A DNA stretch of 64,000 nt from Arthrobacter sp. YN. GTDB lineage: Bacteria > Actinomycetota > Actinomycetes > Actinomycetales > Micrococcaceae. The position numbers and the translations under genes were made by a program. The stretch covers positions 1,922,001-1,986,000 of the forward strand of contig NZ_CP022436.1 in the NCBI RefSeq assembly GCF_002224285.1. The letters are read 5' to 3'. The notes under the pieces were generated by a model. The model had not been told where the DNA came from. It searched no databases and was given only the letters and a program-made list of their open reading frames with translations. Below, piece by piece: positions 24,064-34,505 of the stretch; the stretch's first letter is position 1; each line of letters starts with the position of its first letter.

Positions 24064-24331
24064 TCCACTTTCCACCATCGGCAGTGCCGGCCATCCTGCT
24101 TGACGCGCGCCCCTGACGTTCCTTTAGGGGATTACGAAAGACCCGCAAACTGCGGGTCTTTTTGCGTTTAAGGGGCCGTGGCGGCCTCCTCCACTACCCA
24201 CCCCCGTCTCCACTTTCCACCACCGGCCACCTTCAAGCTGCGTAGATGTCCGGATTGGATGCCTGGCTCCTTGCTGGGAACCGACGCGCCGAACCGGTGC
24301 GATCGTCAGCCCTCCACTTTCCGCCACGGCC
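24064..24331. repeat. Dispersed 20-bp repeats between DUF3040 gene and mraZ
   Basis: TCCACTTTCCACCA followed closely by CGGC/GGCC occurs at 24064-24083 and 24209-24228, with a variant (TCCACTTTCCGCCA) at 24313-24331. A weaker copy (TCCACTACCCACC) is at 24190-24202. On the minus strand each reads TGGYGG-N2-AGTGGA, resembling the GTGG-type boxes in the mraZ promoter. This 438-nt gap (24056-24493) holds no gene that I can support. Confidence 0.6.
24137..24161 (+). terminator. Terminator downstream of the DUF3040 gene
   Basis: AAAGACCCGCA (24137-24147), loop AAC, TGCGGGTCTTT (24151-24161), then T's. Confidence 0.92.
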
Positions 24332-24395
24332 CTGAAATCCGCGCCGTTTCGGTCATCCTAAAACTCAAGGTGGTGGAGAAACGCCCCCTACTGCG

Positions 24396-24427
24396 TTGAC
24401 TGTGGGGCTTTGTGGAGTAAAGTGGAG
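24396..24427 (+). promoter_or_regulatory. mraZ promoter with embedded triple MraZ-type repeat
   Basis: TTGACT (24396-24401), 16-bp spacer, TAAAGT (24418-24423). GTGGGG (24402-24407), GTGGAG (24412-24417) and GTGGAG (24422-24427) repeat at exactly 10 bp through the spacer and -10. Arrays of GTGG-containing repeats upstream of mraZ are the known type of MraZ binding site, so autorepression is likely. Confidence 0.75.
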
Positions 24428-24493
24428 CACATAAGAGGGTAGTGGCAGTGTTGGGAATGAACGGGCACCTTAACTGAGGGGCGGTGGGGCCAG

Positions 24494-24925
24494 ATGTTTC
24501 TGGGCACTCACTCGCCGCGTCTCGATGAAAAGGGCAGGATCATCCTTCCCGCCAAGTTCCGTGAGGAGCTTGCGGAGGGGTTGGTCCTCACCAGGGGCCA
24601 GGAACGCTGCATCTACGTCTTCAGCCAGAAAGAATTCGAACGTATTCACGAATCGATGCGGGAGGCGCCACTGTCTTCCAAGCAGGCCCGTGACTACATT
24701 CGCGTTTTCCTGTCCGGAGCCTCTGATGAAGTACCTGACAAGCAGGGGCGCGTGACGATTCCGCCGGCGCTCCGGGCGTATGCAGGCCTCGGTAGGGAGC
24801 TGGCCGTGATCGGCGCCGGTACCCGGGCGGAGATCTGGGATGCCGAAGCCTGGAATGAGTACCTCAACGAGAAGGAAGCAGCCTTCTCGGAAACGGATGA
24901 CGACAATCTGCCCGGGTTCATCTAG
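24494..24925 (+). CDS. mraZ: Division/cell wall cluster transcriptional repressor MraZ
   Basis: A 143-residue protein with two SpoVT/AbrB-type domains, each with a DxKGR-like motif: [14 protein letters not shown] near residue 10 and [14 protein letters not shown] near residue 81. MraZ forms a ring-shaped oligomer and represses the dcw operon from repeats in its own promoter. Start ATG 24494 follows GGTGGGG. It is the first gene of the dcw cluster and about 65 nt downstream of the predicted transcription start. Confidence 0.96.
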   Translation: MFLGTHSPRLDEKGRIILPAKFREELAEGLVLTRGQERCIYVFSQKEFERIHESMREAPLSSKQARDYIRVFLSGASDEVPDKQGRVTIPPALRAYAGLGRELAVIGAGTRAEIWDAEAWNEYLNEKEAAFSETDDDNLPGFI

Positions 24926-24951
24926 CCGGTCGGAGGAAGCAGCAGTACCGC

Positions 24952-25057
24952 TTCTTGAATGGGATCTCCAGCCGCCCATCGAACAGTCTTCCTGGCTCAC
25001 CTTCCCCTGAGCCAGGCCGGCCGAACGATAGGCGCGGATGGGGATCCGATTCAAGAA
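24952..25057 (+). promoter_or_regulatory. Structured RNA leader upstream of rsmH (possible mraW motif)
   Basis: In the 167-nt mraZ-rsmH gap, 24952-24970 pairs with 25039-25057 over 19 positions with one G-G mismatch and one G-T. Inside, CCTGGCTCA (24991-24999) pairs with TGAGCCAGG (25008-25016), loop 8 nt. The ribosome site AGAGGAGG is at 25081-25088. Rfam has an 'mraW' RNA motif upstream of this gene in actinobacteria; whether this belongs to it is untested. Confidence 0.55.
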
Positions 25058-25092
25058 ACAGCAGGCAAGCGATTGAGGAAAGAGGAGGCAGC

Positions 25093-26091
25093 GTGGAAGA
25101 GCAGGACGCGGCAAAGCCCACATCGGAGCGCCACGTGCCCGTCCTCAAAGACCGCTGCATCAACCTGCTCGCCCCGGGCTTCGAAGCTGCAATCAAACGC
25201 GGCGAGACACCCGTTGCCATCGATGCGACCCTGGGTATGGGTGGTCACTCCGAGGCGATGTTGCAGCGTTTTCCGGACCTGCACCTGGTGGGCATCGACC
25301 GTGACGAGGAAGCCCTTGCCCTGGCGGGTGCACGCCTGGAGCCCTTTTCGAACCGGACGGACCTGGTTCACGCCGTCTATGACGAAATCGAAGACGTTTT
25401 GGCGGACCTTGGCATCCCCAAGGTCCATGGCATCCTCATGGATTTGGGCGTGTCTTCCCTGCAACTGGATGAGCGCGAGCGTGGCTTCGCTTACTCCTAC
25501 GACGCCCCTCTGGACATGCGGATGGACACCAGCCGCGGCCAGACGGCTGCCGATGTAGTCAACAATTACAGCGAAGACGAGCTGGTACGCATCATCCGTA
25601 AATGGGGCGAAGAGAAGTTTGCCGGGCGGATCGCCAACAGGATCGTGAGTGCCCGGGCCGGGAAGCCCTTCGCGACCACCGGTGAACTGGTGGAACAGAT
25701 CCGCAGTGTAGTCCCCGCCGCAGCCGCGAAGAGCGGTGGACACCCCGCCAAACGCACGTTTCAGGCGCTGCGGATTGAGGTCAACGAGGAACTGGATGTG
25801 CTGGAACGGGCCGTTCCTGCAGCCGTGGCCGCTACGGCCATGGGGGGCCGGATTGTAGTGATGTCGTATCACTCGCTGGAGGACAAGATCGTGAAGTCGG
25901 TTTTCCAGGCCGGATCCAAATCCTCAGCCCCGCTTGGTTTCCCCGTGGAACTTGAAGAACACAAACCCGAACTAAAGACCATCACCAAGGGCACGGAAGT
26001 GCCCACGGCAGCAGAAATCGCTGAGAACCCCCGCGCGGCGTCCGCCCGGTTGAGGGCAGTAGAGCGCATCAAACCGAGGAGAGACGCATGA
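25093..26091 (+). CDS. rsmH: 16S rRNA (cytosine-1402-N4)-methyltransferase
   Basis: SAM-dependent methyltransferase for 16S rRNA C1402, 332 residues. [13 protein letters not shown] opens the domain, [14 protein letters not shown] is the SAM-binding motif, and [16 protein letters not shown] and [12 protein letters not shown] are family signatures. The frame is open from 24955, but GTG 25093 has AGAGGAGG just before it and starts the homologous region. A structured leader precedes it. It overlaps ftsL by ATGA. Confidence 0.95.
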   Translation: MEEQDAAKPTSERHVPVLKDRCINLLAPGFEAAIKRGETPVAIDATLGMGGHSEAMLQRFPDLHLVGIDRDEEALALAGARLEPFSNRTDLVHAVYDEIEDVLADLGIPKVHGILMDLGVSSLQLDERERGFAYSYDAPLDMRMDTSRGQTAADVVNNYSEDELVRIIRKWGEEKFAGRIANRIVSARAGKPFATTGELVEQIRSVVPAAAAKSGGHPAKRTFQALRIEVNEELDVLERAVPAAVAATAMGGRIVVMSYHSLEDKIVKSVFQAGSKSSAPLGFPVELEEHKPELKTITKGTEVPTAAEIAENPRAASARLRAVERIKPRRDA

Positions 26092-26750
26092 GCAACGCCG
26101 CAGCGAAGACAATGCCCTCCGTGGTGGGCAACACCGCCCGTGCGCTGCCCGCTCCTGCCGGCAAGCCCGACGCTGGACGCAAGGCCCGCACTCCGCTCTC
26201 CGTGGTGCGAAACGCTCCGGGCAAACGCCGGACACCTTTTGTTGTCCTCTGCTTCGTGGCCATGGCGGCTGCCCTCCTGACCGTACTTGTCTTGAACATT
26301 TCAGTGTCCACTGCCCAGTACCAGTTGGTGCAGCTCAAGGCGGAGGCAGCCACGCTGAACAAGGAAAACCAGGACCTGACACAGAAGAAGCAGAATTTCG
26401 AAGCTCCCCAGAATCTGGCAGCAAAGGCTGCAGAATTGGGAATGGTTCCTTCCACCGTCAAGGGACAGATCGACCTGAATACGATGACCGTCACCGGAAA
26501 GGCAACGCCGGCAGTTAAGGGAGATGCTCCCTTGGCCCAGCTTGCTCCTCCGGCCGTGGCGGGCATGCTGGACGTGGTTCCCTCGGTGACAACCAAGGAT
26601 CCTCTGGAGAACCTCAAGCCGGTAACACCGGTGGCGCCGCCCACTCCGGCGGCTCCTGCCGAAACTCCGGCGTCTCCGGCAGCCAAGCCTCCGGTTGAAC
26701 TCAATGGGGGATCAGTCCCGGCCCCCCAGCAGAAGGCACCCGGGCAGTAA
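26088..26750 (+). CDS. ftsL: FtsL-like divisome protein
   Basis: A 220-residue bitopic membrane protein between rsmH and ftsI, the normal place of ftsL. A basic cytoplasmic N-terminus (about 50 residues) leads to one membrane helix (about 50-72), then a short coiled coil ([18 protein letters not shown]) and a Pro/Ala-rich tail. FtsL with FtsB and FtsQ regulates septal synthesis by FtsW/FtsI. Identification rests on topology and position because the sequence is poorly conserved. The start overlaps the rsmH stop. Confidence 0.85.
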   Translation: MSNAAAKTMPSVVGNTARALPAPAGKPDAGRKARTPLSVVRNAPGKRRTPFVVLCFVAMAAALLTVLVLNISVSTAQYQLVQLKAEAATLNKENQDLTQKKQNFEAPQNLAAKAAELGMVPSTVKGQIDLNTMTVTGKATPAVKGDAPLAQLAPPAVAGMLDVVPSVTTKDPLENLKPVTPVAPPTPAAPAETPASPAAKPPVELNGGSVPAPQQKAPGQ

Positions 26751-26792
26751 TCCATCAGTCCACTGAAGCTAGGCCAGCAGCAAGGAATCAAC

Positions 26793-28589
26793 GTGGCTCA
26801 GAACCCCGGCACATCGAAAAAAGCGAAGACGCCGGCGGCAAGAAAGAGGCTGCGCGTTGGTCTTGGCATCATGCTGACCCTGCTTTTGGTTGTGGGTGGG
26901 AAGCTCTTCATGGTCCAGGGCCTGGACATGGGAGGAATGGCCGAAGCCGCACTGGCGAAACGCCTCACGCCCCAGGTCCTGCCGGCAGAACGCGGACAGA
27001 TCGTGGATGCGAACGGAACCGTCCTGGCCAGCAGCGTCATCCGCTACAACCTGGTGGTCGATCAGGTTCTGAATACGAACACAGCCACGTTTAAGCGGTA
27101 CAACGAGAAGACCGACGAGATCGAGACAGTTTCCAGGGACCAGGGCATCTCGGAGCTGGCTACACTCCTTGGGTCCGACGTGGAGAAGATCCGTGAGGCG
27201 CTGACCGGTGACAAGAAGTACTTCGTGGTGGCCAAGGACATCAAGCCGGAACTTGAAGACCGCATCTCCAAACTGAACATCCCCGGAGTGGTCCCTGAAG
27301 GCGTCAGCAAGCGGGTGTACCCCAACGGCAGTGTTGCCGGTGGCGTGGTGGGTTTCCTCCAGGACGGGGCCACAGGACAAGCAGGCATCGAGCAAACCCA
27401 GGACGAGATCCTTCGCGGTGTTGAGGGTAAGCGCGTCTTTGAGATCGGCGCTGACGGCTTGAGGATTCCGGTTGCCACCGATGAACTGACTCCGGCCGTG
27501 GATGGCAGCGACGTCAAGCTGACCATCAACACCGATATCCAGTACTTCGCGCAGCAGGCCATCCAAAGCCAAGTGGACAAGATGAACGCCGAGTGGGGGT
27601 CCATCATTGTGATGGACACCAAGACCGGCAACCTGGTGGCCTTGGCTGATACCAACGCCCCGGATCCCAATGACCCAGGAAAAGTGGACGCCAAGGATCG
27701 GGGAGTACGCTCCGTGACGGCCGCCTATGAACCTGGGTCCGTGCAAAAGATGATCACCGCAGCGGCTGTCATCGAGGAGGGCAAGTCCTTCCCCTTGGAT
27801 CACTACACCATTCCAACGGCCTACACCATCGACGGACAGACGTTTACGGACGCCTTTGAGCACGGCACGGAGGAACGCACCCTGGCAGGCATCCTGGGGT
27901 GGTCCATGAACACCGGAACCGTCATGGCCGGCAGCAGGTTGACCAAGGAACAGCGCTACGACTGGCTGAAGAAGTTCGGCATAGGGGAGCAAACGGACAT
28001 CGGGTTGCCGGCTGAGGCCACGGGCATCCTCGCCAAGCCTGAGCAGTGGGACGAACGGCAGCAATACACGGTGCTGTTCGGCCAAGGCGTTTCCCAATCC
28101 ACCCTCCAGACAGTCCGGGCGTTCCAGAGCATCGCCAACGATGGCGTGATGCTGCAGCCCAGGCTTATCGACAGCTACGTCACCCCCGAGGGGGAGGAAC
28201 AGAAGGTTGCGGCCAAGGATTCGCGCCAGGTGGTGTCCAAGGAGACCGCGCAGCAGGTCCGGGACATTCTGGAGAGCGCCGTGACCGAGGGGCAGATCAA
28301 GGACGCGGCCATCGACGGCTACCGGGTTGGTGCAAAGACGGGAACGTCCCAGGCACCCCGTGAAGACGGGTTGCCCGGCTTCGACGGCTACACTGCCTCG
28401 ATGGTGGGCATGGCACCGATGGATGACCCCCGTTTCATCGTCGAAGTGGTCCTGCAGCGCCCCAAGGGAAACATCTACGGCGTCACCAACGGGCCGGTGT
28501 TCCGATCGGTGATGGCGCAGGTCCTGCGGACGTATAACGTGGCGCCGTCCACGGGAACTCCCGCGCGCCTGCCCCAGTTCGTCAAGTAA
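26793..28589 (+). CDS. ftsI: Septal peptidoglycan transpeptidase (class B PBP)
   Basis: Class B penicillin-binding protein of 598 residues, cross-linking septal wall with FtsW. An N-terminal cytoplasmic stretch and one membrane helix (about 21-43) precede the pedestal domain. The transpeptidase domain carries SVQK (catalytic Ser, in EPGSVQKMI), SMN and KTGT (GAKTGTSQ) in order. No C-terminal PASTA repeats are present. GTG 26793 is 42 nt after ftsL. Septum-localised by family. Confidence 0.95.
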   Translation: MAQNPGTSKKAKTPAARKRLRVGLGIMLTLLLVVGGKLFMVQGLDMGGMAEAALAKRLTPQVLPAERGQIVDANGTVLASSVIRYNLVVDQVLNTNTATFKRYNEKTDEIETVSRDQGISELATLLGSDVEKIREALTGDKKYFVVAKDIKPELEDRISKLNIPGVVPEGVSKRVYPNGSVAGGVVGFLQDGATGQAGIEQTQDEILRGVEGKRVFEIGADGLRIPVATDELTPAVDGSDVKLTINTDIQYFAQQAIQSQVDKMNAEWGSIIVMDTKTGNLVALADTNAPDPNDPGKVDAKDRGVRSVTAAYEPGSVQKMITAAAVIEEGKSFPLDHYTIPTAYTIDGQTFTDAFEHGTEERTLAGILGWSMNTGTVMAGSRLTKEQRYDWLKKFGIGEQTDIGLPAEATGILAKPEQWDERQQYTVLFGQGVSQSTLQTVRAFQSIANDGVMLQPRLIDSYVTPEGEEQKVAAKDSRQVVSKETAQQVRDILESAVTEGQIKDAAIDGYRVGAKTGTSQAPREDGLPGFDGYTASMVGMAPMDDPRFIVEVVLQRPKGNIYGVTNGPVFRSVMAQVLRTYNVAPSTGTPARLPQFVK

Positions 28590-28691
28590 GCTTCTTGGGC
28601 GTCTGTTTCGGCCAAAATTCGATCCACCACTAACGGCCCGGGCGCCGCTGGCCCCCAGCCGGTCGTTCCACGAGCACCAACGGAGAACTAC

Positions 28692-30329
28692 GTGTCAGAG
28701 CACAATGAGGCAGCCACCAACGTCACGACCCCGGATGCAGGCCGGTCCGGCTTCCGCCCCGGGTCTGTGGCAGCGGTGCCTTTGGCCACCATCGCGGAGG
28801 TCCTTGGCGTTGCCGCCCCTGTGGGAATCCATGACGGAGGAGTAACGGGTATTACGCTCAACTCCAGGGCCGTGGAACCCGGCGATCTCTATATGGCGTT
28901 GCCGGGAGCTTCGCGCCATGGTGCCGACTTCGTTCCCCAGGCAGTGGAAGCCGGTGCAGTCGCGGTGGTGACGGACGACGCCGGGGCACGCCAGCTTGCG
29001 CTGGCCGGCGAACAGCCCGTACCTGTCCTGATCGTTGACCAGCCGCGCACGGCAGTGGGTCCTTTGGCCGCTCTGATCTACCGGAGCCAGCCCTCCGAGG
29101 GTGGTTATCCAACGCTCTACGGCGTCACCGGAACCAACGGCAAGACGACCACCACCTACTTCATCAACTCGCTGCTGCGGGCCCTGGGCAAGAAGCCGGG
29201 GCTCATTGGCACCATCGAGATCGTGGCGGGCGGCGAACCCATCCCCAGCCTGCTGACCACGCCTGAGTCCACGGACGTCCATGCCCTCTTGGCGTTGATG
29301 CGGGAACGCGGCTTGGAGGCTGCGTCCATGGAAGTGTCATCCCATGCGATCTCCTTCCGACGTGTTGATGGTGTGATGTTCGACGTCGCGGGCTTTACCA
29401 ACCTCACCCAGGACCACCTGGACCTGCACGGGAGCATGGAAGAGTATTTCCGCACCAAGGCAGATCTTTTCACTGCAGGCAGGGCCCGGCACGCCGTTGT
29501 GACCGTGGACGACGAGTGGGGACGGAAGCTCGTGGAGTTGGCAGATATCCCTGTCACGACGCTCTCTGCCAAGGACTCCGCTGCCGGTGCTGATTGGCAG
29601 GTAGCAGCGATCGCCGCCCGCGGGCTCGGCTCGGAATTCGAACTGCGTCATGTCGATGGACGCGTCCTGCGCGTCCATACGGGTCTGCCTGGGGACTTCA
29701 ATGTGGCCAATGCAGCCCTGGCCGCCATCATGGTCCTGGCGTCCGGCGTCGATGTACAGACTCTGCAGGCTGCGTTGGATGCCCACGACCCTTTTTCCGT
29801 TGGTGTTCCCGGACGAATGCAGTTGGTGTCAACTGAGCCGGCGGCCGTTGTTGATTTTGCCCACAACCCCGACGCCCTGGCGCGTGCCCTTGAGGCCGTG
29901 CGTTCCTCCCAGGAGGGGTCCCGCGTCATTGTGGTCTTCGGTGCCACCGGCCAGCGCGATCAAGGCAAGCGGCCCACCATGGGCGCCATTGCCGCGCGCC
30001 TGGCTGACGTGGTGATTGTCAGCGATGACGATCCCCATGACGAAGATGCCGCAACCATCCGTGCCGAGGTCCTGCAAGGCGCCCACGCGGCCCGCGATAC
30101 AGAGGGTTTGTCCAGCGAGATCATTGAGTCCTACCCCAGGGACGCGGCGATCCGGCTGGCCGTGAAGATGGCCACTGTCAACGACACCATCCTGATCGCC
30201 GGACGTGGCCATGAAGTGTGGCAAGAGGTTAAAGGCGTCAACCTGGCCCTGGACGACAGGGTGGAATTGCGTGCCGCCTTGACATCCAAGGGATTCAGCG
30301 TTTCAACGGACCAGCGGATAGAGTCCTAA
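28692..30329 (+). CDS. murE: UDP-MurNAc-dipeptide ligase MurE, probably lysine-adding
   Basis: Cytoplasmic Mur ligase of 545 residues adding the third residue of the stem peptide with [15 protein letters not shown] is the P-loop; TTPEST and NLTQDHLDLHG follow. At the amino-acid recognition loop it reads DDDPHDED, where diaminopimelate-adding enzymes have DNPR. The Arg that contacts the extra carboxylate is missing, pointing to L-lysine, as in the Lys-type wall of Arthrobacter. This substrate call is inference. GTG 28692 is taken as the start; the 102-nt gap after ftsI shows no terminator. Confidence 0.93.
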   Translation: MSEHNEAATNVTTPDAGRSGFRPGSVAAVPLATIAEVLGVAAPVGIHDGGVTGITLNSRAVEPGDLYMALPGASRHGADFVPQAVEAGAVAVVTDDAGARQLALAGEQPVPVLIVDQPRTAVGPLAALIYRSQPSEGGYPTLYGVTGTNGKTTTTYFINSLLRALGKKPGLIGTIEIVAGGEPIPSLLTTPESTDVHALLALMRERGLEAASMEVSSHAISFRRVDGVMFDVAGFTNLTQDHLDLHGSMEEYFRTKADLFTAGRARHAVVTVDDEWGRKLVELADIPVTTLSAKDSAAGADWQVAAIAARGLGSEFELRHVDGRVLRVHTGLPGDFNVANAALAAIMVLASGVDVQTLQAALDAHDPFSVGVPGRMQLVSTEPAAVVDFAHNPDALARALEAVRSSQEGSRVIVVFGATGQRDQGKRPTMGAIAARLADVVIVSDDDPHDEDAATIRAEVLQGAHAARDTEGLSSEIIESYPRDAAIRLAVKMATVNDTILIAGRGHEVWQEVKGVNLALDDRVELRAALTSKGFSVSTDQRIES

Positions 30330-30335
30330 ACCGAG

Positions 30336-31826
30336 ATGATTGCACTTACTGCGGCGGAGATCGCCGACATCACCCATGGCCGATTGACCGGAACTACGGA
30401 CGTCGTGCCCACCTCCGTCGTCACTGATTCACGGGAGGTGACTACCGGTTCCCTGTATGTGGCCAAACCGGGCGAGCACGCCGACGGACACGACTTCGTT
30501 GATGCTGCGTTCGAGCGCGGCGCCGTCCTGGTCCTGGCCGAACGTGAAGTGACCGATGCCGCCGGAAGCCCTTTTCCCGCCGTCGTGGTTGACGACGCGG
30601 TTCTGGCCATGGGTGCGTTGGCAGCGGAGAGCATCCGGCGTATCCGGGCTGAACGTGCGCAGCGTGGCGAGGACTTTACCGTCATCGGCATCACGGGCTC
30701 GGCAGGCAAAACCACCACCAAGGACCTCCTCGCCGGAGTGCTTTCGGGGGCCGGCAAGACGGTGGCCCCGCAGGGCTCCTACAACGGTGAGGTGGGCGTG
30801 CCGCTGACGGTTTTCGCCGCTGACGCAGATACCCGTTACCTGGTCATCGAAATGGGTGCCACAGGCCTGGGCCACATCAAGTACCTTGCCGACATGGTCA
30901 AGCCGGACATCGGTGTTGTGCTGGTGGTTGGCACGGCCCACGCCGGTGAGTTCGGCGGCGTCGAAAACATCGCTAAAACCAAGGGCGAACTCGTCGAAGC
31001 CCTCGGGGAGCACGGCACAGCAGTGATCAACCTGGACGATGGCCGTGTTGCCGCCATGCGCAGCCGGACCAAGGCCAAGGTCCTGGGCTTCACGTCGTCA
31101 CCGGCTACCACCGAGGAAGTCGAAGCCCGCAACGTGGTGGTCAATGACCAAGGCTTCCCCGAGTTTGATCTTGTACTGCCCGACGGCGGGCCTGCCGTCG
31201 AGGTGCGAAGCCGCCTGATCGGTGGTCACCATGTGACCAATCTGTTGGCCGCCGCGGCAGCCGCGTTTGCCGCTGGCATCCCGGCAGCCGCAATTGCAGC
31301 CTCCCTGAGCTCACAGTCCGCGGCCAGCCGCTGGCGCATGGAGCGGACGGAACGCGTGGACGGCGTGACCATCATCAACGATGCCTACAATGCCAATCCC
31401 GAATCGATGCGGGCAGCGCTGCGGACCCTGGCGGACCTTGGGCAAGGCAGGAGGACCTGGGCGGTCCTTGGGGCCATGCTTGAGCTGGGGGAGGACTCCA
31501 TCCGCGAGCACACCGCAGTGGGCACGCAGGTGGTCCGCTTGAACATTTCGCGGCTGGTGGTGGTGGGACGCGAAGCACGTGCCCTCTACGTCTCAGCCAT
31601 CCAGGAAGGATCCTGGGGTGACGAATGTTCGTTCACCGAGACAGTGGAAGAAGCCTACGAGCTCCTTCAGAACGAGCTTGTACCCGGTGACCTGGTGCTG
31701 TTCAAATCCTCCAACGGCGTGGGGCTGCGGCATTTGGGTGATCGGATAGCATTACCTCCACGGGCCGAGCCCACCGGAGACAACGCGGCCGAAGAGGCCG
31801 CAAGCGAAGGGAACGAGCTGCTGTGA
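30336..31826 (+). CDS. murF: UDP-MurNAc-tripeptide--D-Ala-D-Ala ligase
   Basis: Mur ligase of 496 residues that adds D-Ala-D-Ala to complete the UDP-MurNAc-pentapeptide. [14 protein letters not shown] is the P-loop, [10 protein letters not shown] and [11 protein letters not shown] are MurF signatures, followed by the C-terminal ligase domain. ATG 30336 is 6 nt after murE. Overlaps mraY by GTGA. Confidence 0.96.
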   Translation: MIALTAAEIADITHGRLTGTTDVVPTSVVTDSREVTTGSLYVAKPGEHADGHDFVDAAFERGAVLVLAEREVTDAAGSPFPAVVVDDAVLAMGALAAESIRRIRAERAQRGEDFTVIGITGSAGKTTTKDLLAGVLSGAGKTVAPQGSYNGEVGVPLTVFAADADTRYLVIEMGATGLGHIKYLADMVKPDIGVVLVVGTAHAGEFGGVENIAKTKGELVEALGEHGTAVINLDDGRVAAMRSRTKAKVLGFTSSPATTEEVEARNVVVNDQGFPEFDLVLPDGGPAVEVRSRLIGGHHVTNLLAAAAAAFAAGIPAAAIAASLSSQSAASRWRMERTERVDGVTIINDAYNANPESMRAALRTLADLGQGRRTWAVLGAMLELGEDSIREHTAVGTQVVRLNISRLVVVGREARALYVSAIQEGSWGDECSFTETVEEAYELLQNELVPGDLVLFKSSNGVGLRHLGDRIALPPRAEPTGDNAAEEAASEGNELL

Positions 31827-32932
31827 TTGCACTTTTGATCGGCGCCGGCGTCGCCCTTCTGGTGGCCCTGATTGGGACACCCCTGTTCATCAAATTCCTG
31901 GTGGCCAAGAGCTACGGGCAATTCATCCGGGACGACGGTCCGACGTCGCACCACACCAAGCGCGGAACGCCCACCATGGGCGGAACTGTGGTGGTGGCGG
32001 CCGTCCTCATCAGCTACTTCGTGACCCACCTGATCATGTGGATGATGAACCCGCGCTCTCCGGGACCATCCGCGTCCGGGCTCCTGCTGCTGTTCCTCAT
32101 GGTGGGCATGGGCTTTGTGGGCTTCCTGGATGACTACATCAAGATTTCCAACAAGCGGAGCCTGGGCCTGAACGCCCGCGCCAAGCTGATCCTCCAGGCT
32201 GCGGTGGGAATCATTTTCGCTGTCCTGGTCCTGCAGTTCCCCAACGAGGACGGGTTGCGCCCGGCATCCACCCAGATCTCTCTGGTACGCGACATTCCCT
32301 GGCTGGACCTTGCTTTTGGGGGAACCGTGCTCGGTGCGATCCTCTTCATCGTGTGGTCCAACCTGATCATCACCGCGGCTACGAACGGCGTAAACCTGAC
32401 TGACGGCCTCGATGGCCTGGCCGCGGGCGCGTCCATCATGGTCTTCGGGGCGTACACCATCATGGGAATCTGGCAGAACAACCAAGCCTGCGGATCGCCG
32501 CGTGAAGCGGGCAGCGGCTGTTACCAGGTCCGGGACCCCATGGACCTTGCCTTGCTGGCAGCCATCCTCAGTGCAGCCCTGGTGGGCTTCCTGTGGTGGA
32601 ACACGTCGCCGGCCAAGATCTTCATGGGTGACACAGGGTCCCTGGCAATCGGCGGCGCCGTTGCAGCCTTCGCCATCCTGTCCCGCACTGAACTGCTGCT
32701 GGCCTTCATCGGTGGGCTCTTTGTCCTGATCACCCTTTCGGTGATCATCCAGGTGGGCTTCTTCAAGCTCAGCGGCGGCAAACGTGTCTTCAAGATGGCG
32801 CCGCTCCAACACCACTTCGAACTGAAGGGCTGGGCGGAAGTTACCGTAGTGGTCCGTTTCTGGATCCTCGCCGGTCTCTTCGTGGCCGCCGGCCTCGGAA
32901 TTTTCTACGCTGAATGGGTGGTACTGCTGTGA
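31823..32932 (+). CDS. mraY: Phospho-MurNAc-pentapeptide transferase
   Basis: Polytopic enzyme of 369 residues making lipid I from UDP-MurNAc-pentapeptide and undecaprenyl phosphate. About ten membrane helices. Signatures: FLDDYIK near residue 96 (Asp pair for Mg2+), [15 protein letters not shown] and the C-terminal APLQHHFE loop. A Cys-containing insertion ([14 protein letters not shown]) near residue 220 is typical of actinobacterial members. GTG 31823 overlaps the murF stop. Confidence 0.97.
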   Translation: MIALLIGAGVALLVALIGTPLFIKFLVAKSYGQFIRDDGPTSHHTKRGTPTMGGTVVVAAVLISYFVTHLIMWMMNPRSPGPSASGLLLLFLMVGMGFVGFLDDYIKISNKRSLGLNARAKLILQAAVGIIFAVLVLQFPNEDGLRPASTQISLVRDIPWLDLAFGGTVLGAILFIVWSNLIITAATNGVNLTDGLDGLAAGASIMVFGAYTIMGIWQNNQACGSPREAGSGCYQVRDPMDLALLAAILSAALVGFLWWNTSPAKIFMGDTGSLAIGGAVAAFAILSRTELLLAFIGGLFVLITLSVIIQVGFFKLSGGKRVFKMAPLQHHFELKGWAEVTVVVRFWILAGLFVAAGLGIFYAEWVVLL

Positions 32933-34503
32933 ATGGAAGCCCGGAGACAACGCCCTCCGCCACGGACAGGCTCAACGGACTTACCAGCTGGGACGCTGAC
33001 TGGAGCGGCCTGCGGGTGGTGGTAACGGGAATCGGCGTGTCCGGCTTCTCGGCAGCTGACACCCTGATCGAGCTTGGAGCCAAAGTAGTGGTGGTTGACG
33101 CGGCCACCACCCCCAAGGCCAAAGCCCAGGCAGACACCCTGAAAATTGTTGGCGCCGTGGACGTCTTGCTGGGGGAAGACGCCGTCAGCGCCCTGCCGTT
33201 GATCGATGACTCTTTGCCTGAACTGGTTGTTACCTCGCCGGGATGGCGGCCCGACCAAGCGCTGCTGGCTGCCGCCAAACGCAAGCACATCGCCGTCTGG
33301 GGAGATGTTGAACTGGCGTGGCGCCTCCGCGTCCGCGAGGGACGCAAGACGGCGGATTGGCTCACCATTACCGGCACCAACGGCAAGACCACCACCGTGG
33401 GCATGACCGAGTCCATGCTGCAGGCGGCGGGGCTCAAGGCCATCGCCGTAGGCAATGTGGGAACGCCCATCCTTGATGCGCTCCGGGATCCGGTGGACTA
33501 CGACGCCTTTGCTGTCGAGCTCTCCAGCTTCCAACTCCATTGGAGCCACTCCCTGTCACCGGTGGCCAGCGTGTGCCTCAACGTCGCTGAAGACCACGTG
33601 GACTGGCACGGATCGTATGCCTCCTACCTTGCGGACAAGGCCAAGGTGTATGAGAACACCCAAAAGGCAGCCGTCTACAACGCGGAGCAAATCGAAACCG
33701 AACGCATGGTGGAAAACGCCGATGTCGTGGAGGGGTGCCGCGCCATTGGCTTCACCACCAACACGCCTGCCATCAGCATGCTGGGTGTAGTGGACGGACT
33801 GCTGGTTGACCGTGCCTTCATTGCCGAACGCAAGGACTCGGCTGCGGAGTTGGCCGCGATGTCCGACCTCGGACCCGTGGCGCCGCGGCACATGGTAGCC
33901 AATGCCTTGGCTGCTGCTGCGTTGGTGCGCGCCTACGGGATTGAGCCGGCAGCGGTAAAGCAGGGTCTGGTCGATTACCTGCCCGGCGCCCACCGGATCC
34001 AGGTGGTGGCCCAGCAGAACGAGGTTCTATGGATCAACGACTCCAAAGCCACCAACCCGCATGCGGCGTCCGCCGCGTTGTCTTCCTTCCAGCAGGTTGT
34101 GTGGATCGCGGGAGGACTGTCCAAGGGAGTCAACTACGACGACCTTGTCAAAGAACATGCACCCCGGCTGAAGGCGGTTGTGCTGATAGGTACCGATACG
34201 GAGGCGCTGGAAGGCTCCCTCCAACGACACGCACCGGATGTCCCCGTGATAGCGCAGGCGAAGGGCGACACTGAAAAGGTGCAGACCGTAGCCGGCAACG
34301 CCGCTTCGCCTATCTACGGCGAGGCCATCATGGCCCAGGCCGTGGCGTCGGCGGCCCAACTGGCCACGCCTGGGGACACCGTCCTGATGGCACCCGCGGC
34401 TGCATCCATGGATCAGTTCTCTTCCTACGCTCACCGCGGCGATGCTTTCGTCCAGGCAGTTCGCGAGCTTGTGGAAGGGCAGGCAACGACCACCGAGGAG
34501 TAA
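32929..34503 (+). CDS. murD: UDP-MurNAc-L-Ala--D-Glu ligase
   Basis: Mur ligase adding D-glutamate, about 524 residues, longer than the roughly 440 of E. coli because of N-terminal and internal extensions. Rossmann-like [14 protein letters not shown] near residue 27 binds [15 protein letters not shown] is the P-loop. I place the start at GTG 32929, which overlaps the mraY TGA as GTGA like other joints of this operon. ATG 32914 is possible but has no ribosome site. Confidence 0.94.
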   Translation: MNGSPETTPSATDRLNGLTSWDADWSGLRVVVTGIGVSGFSAADTLIELGAKVVVVDAATTPKAKAQADTLKIVGAVDVLLGEDAVSALPLIDDSLPELVVTSPGWRPDQALLAAAKRKHIAVWGDVELAWRLRVREGRKTADWLTITGTNGKTTTVGMTESMLQAAGLKAIAVGNVGTPILDALRDPVDYDAFAVELSSFQLHWSHSLSPVASVCLNVAEDHVDWHGSYASYLADKAKVYENTQKAAVYNAEQIETERMVENADVVEGCRAIGFTTNTPAISMLGVVDGLLVDRAFIAERKDSAAELAAMSDLGPVAPRHMVANALAAAALVRAYGIEPAAVKQGLVDYLPGAHRIQVVAQQNEVLWINDSKATNPHAASAALSSFQQVVWIAGGLSKGVNYDDLVKEHAPRLKAVVLIGTDTEALEGSLQRHAPDVPVIAQAKGDTEKVQTVAGNAASPIYGEAIMAQAVASAAQLATPGDTVLMAPAAASMDQFSSYAHRGDAFVQAVRELVEGQATTTEE

Positions 34504-34505
34504 CA

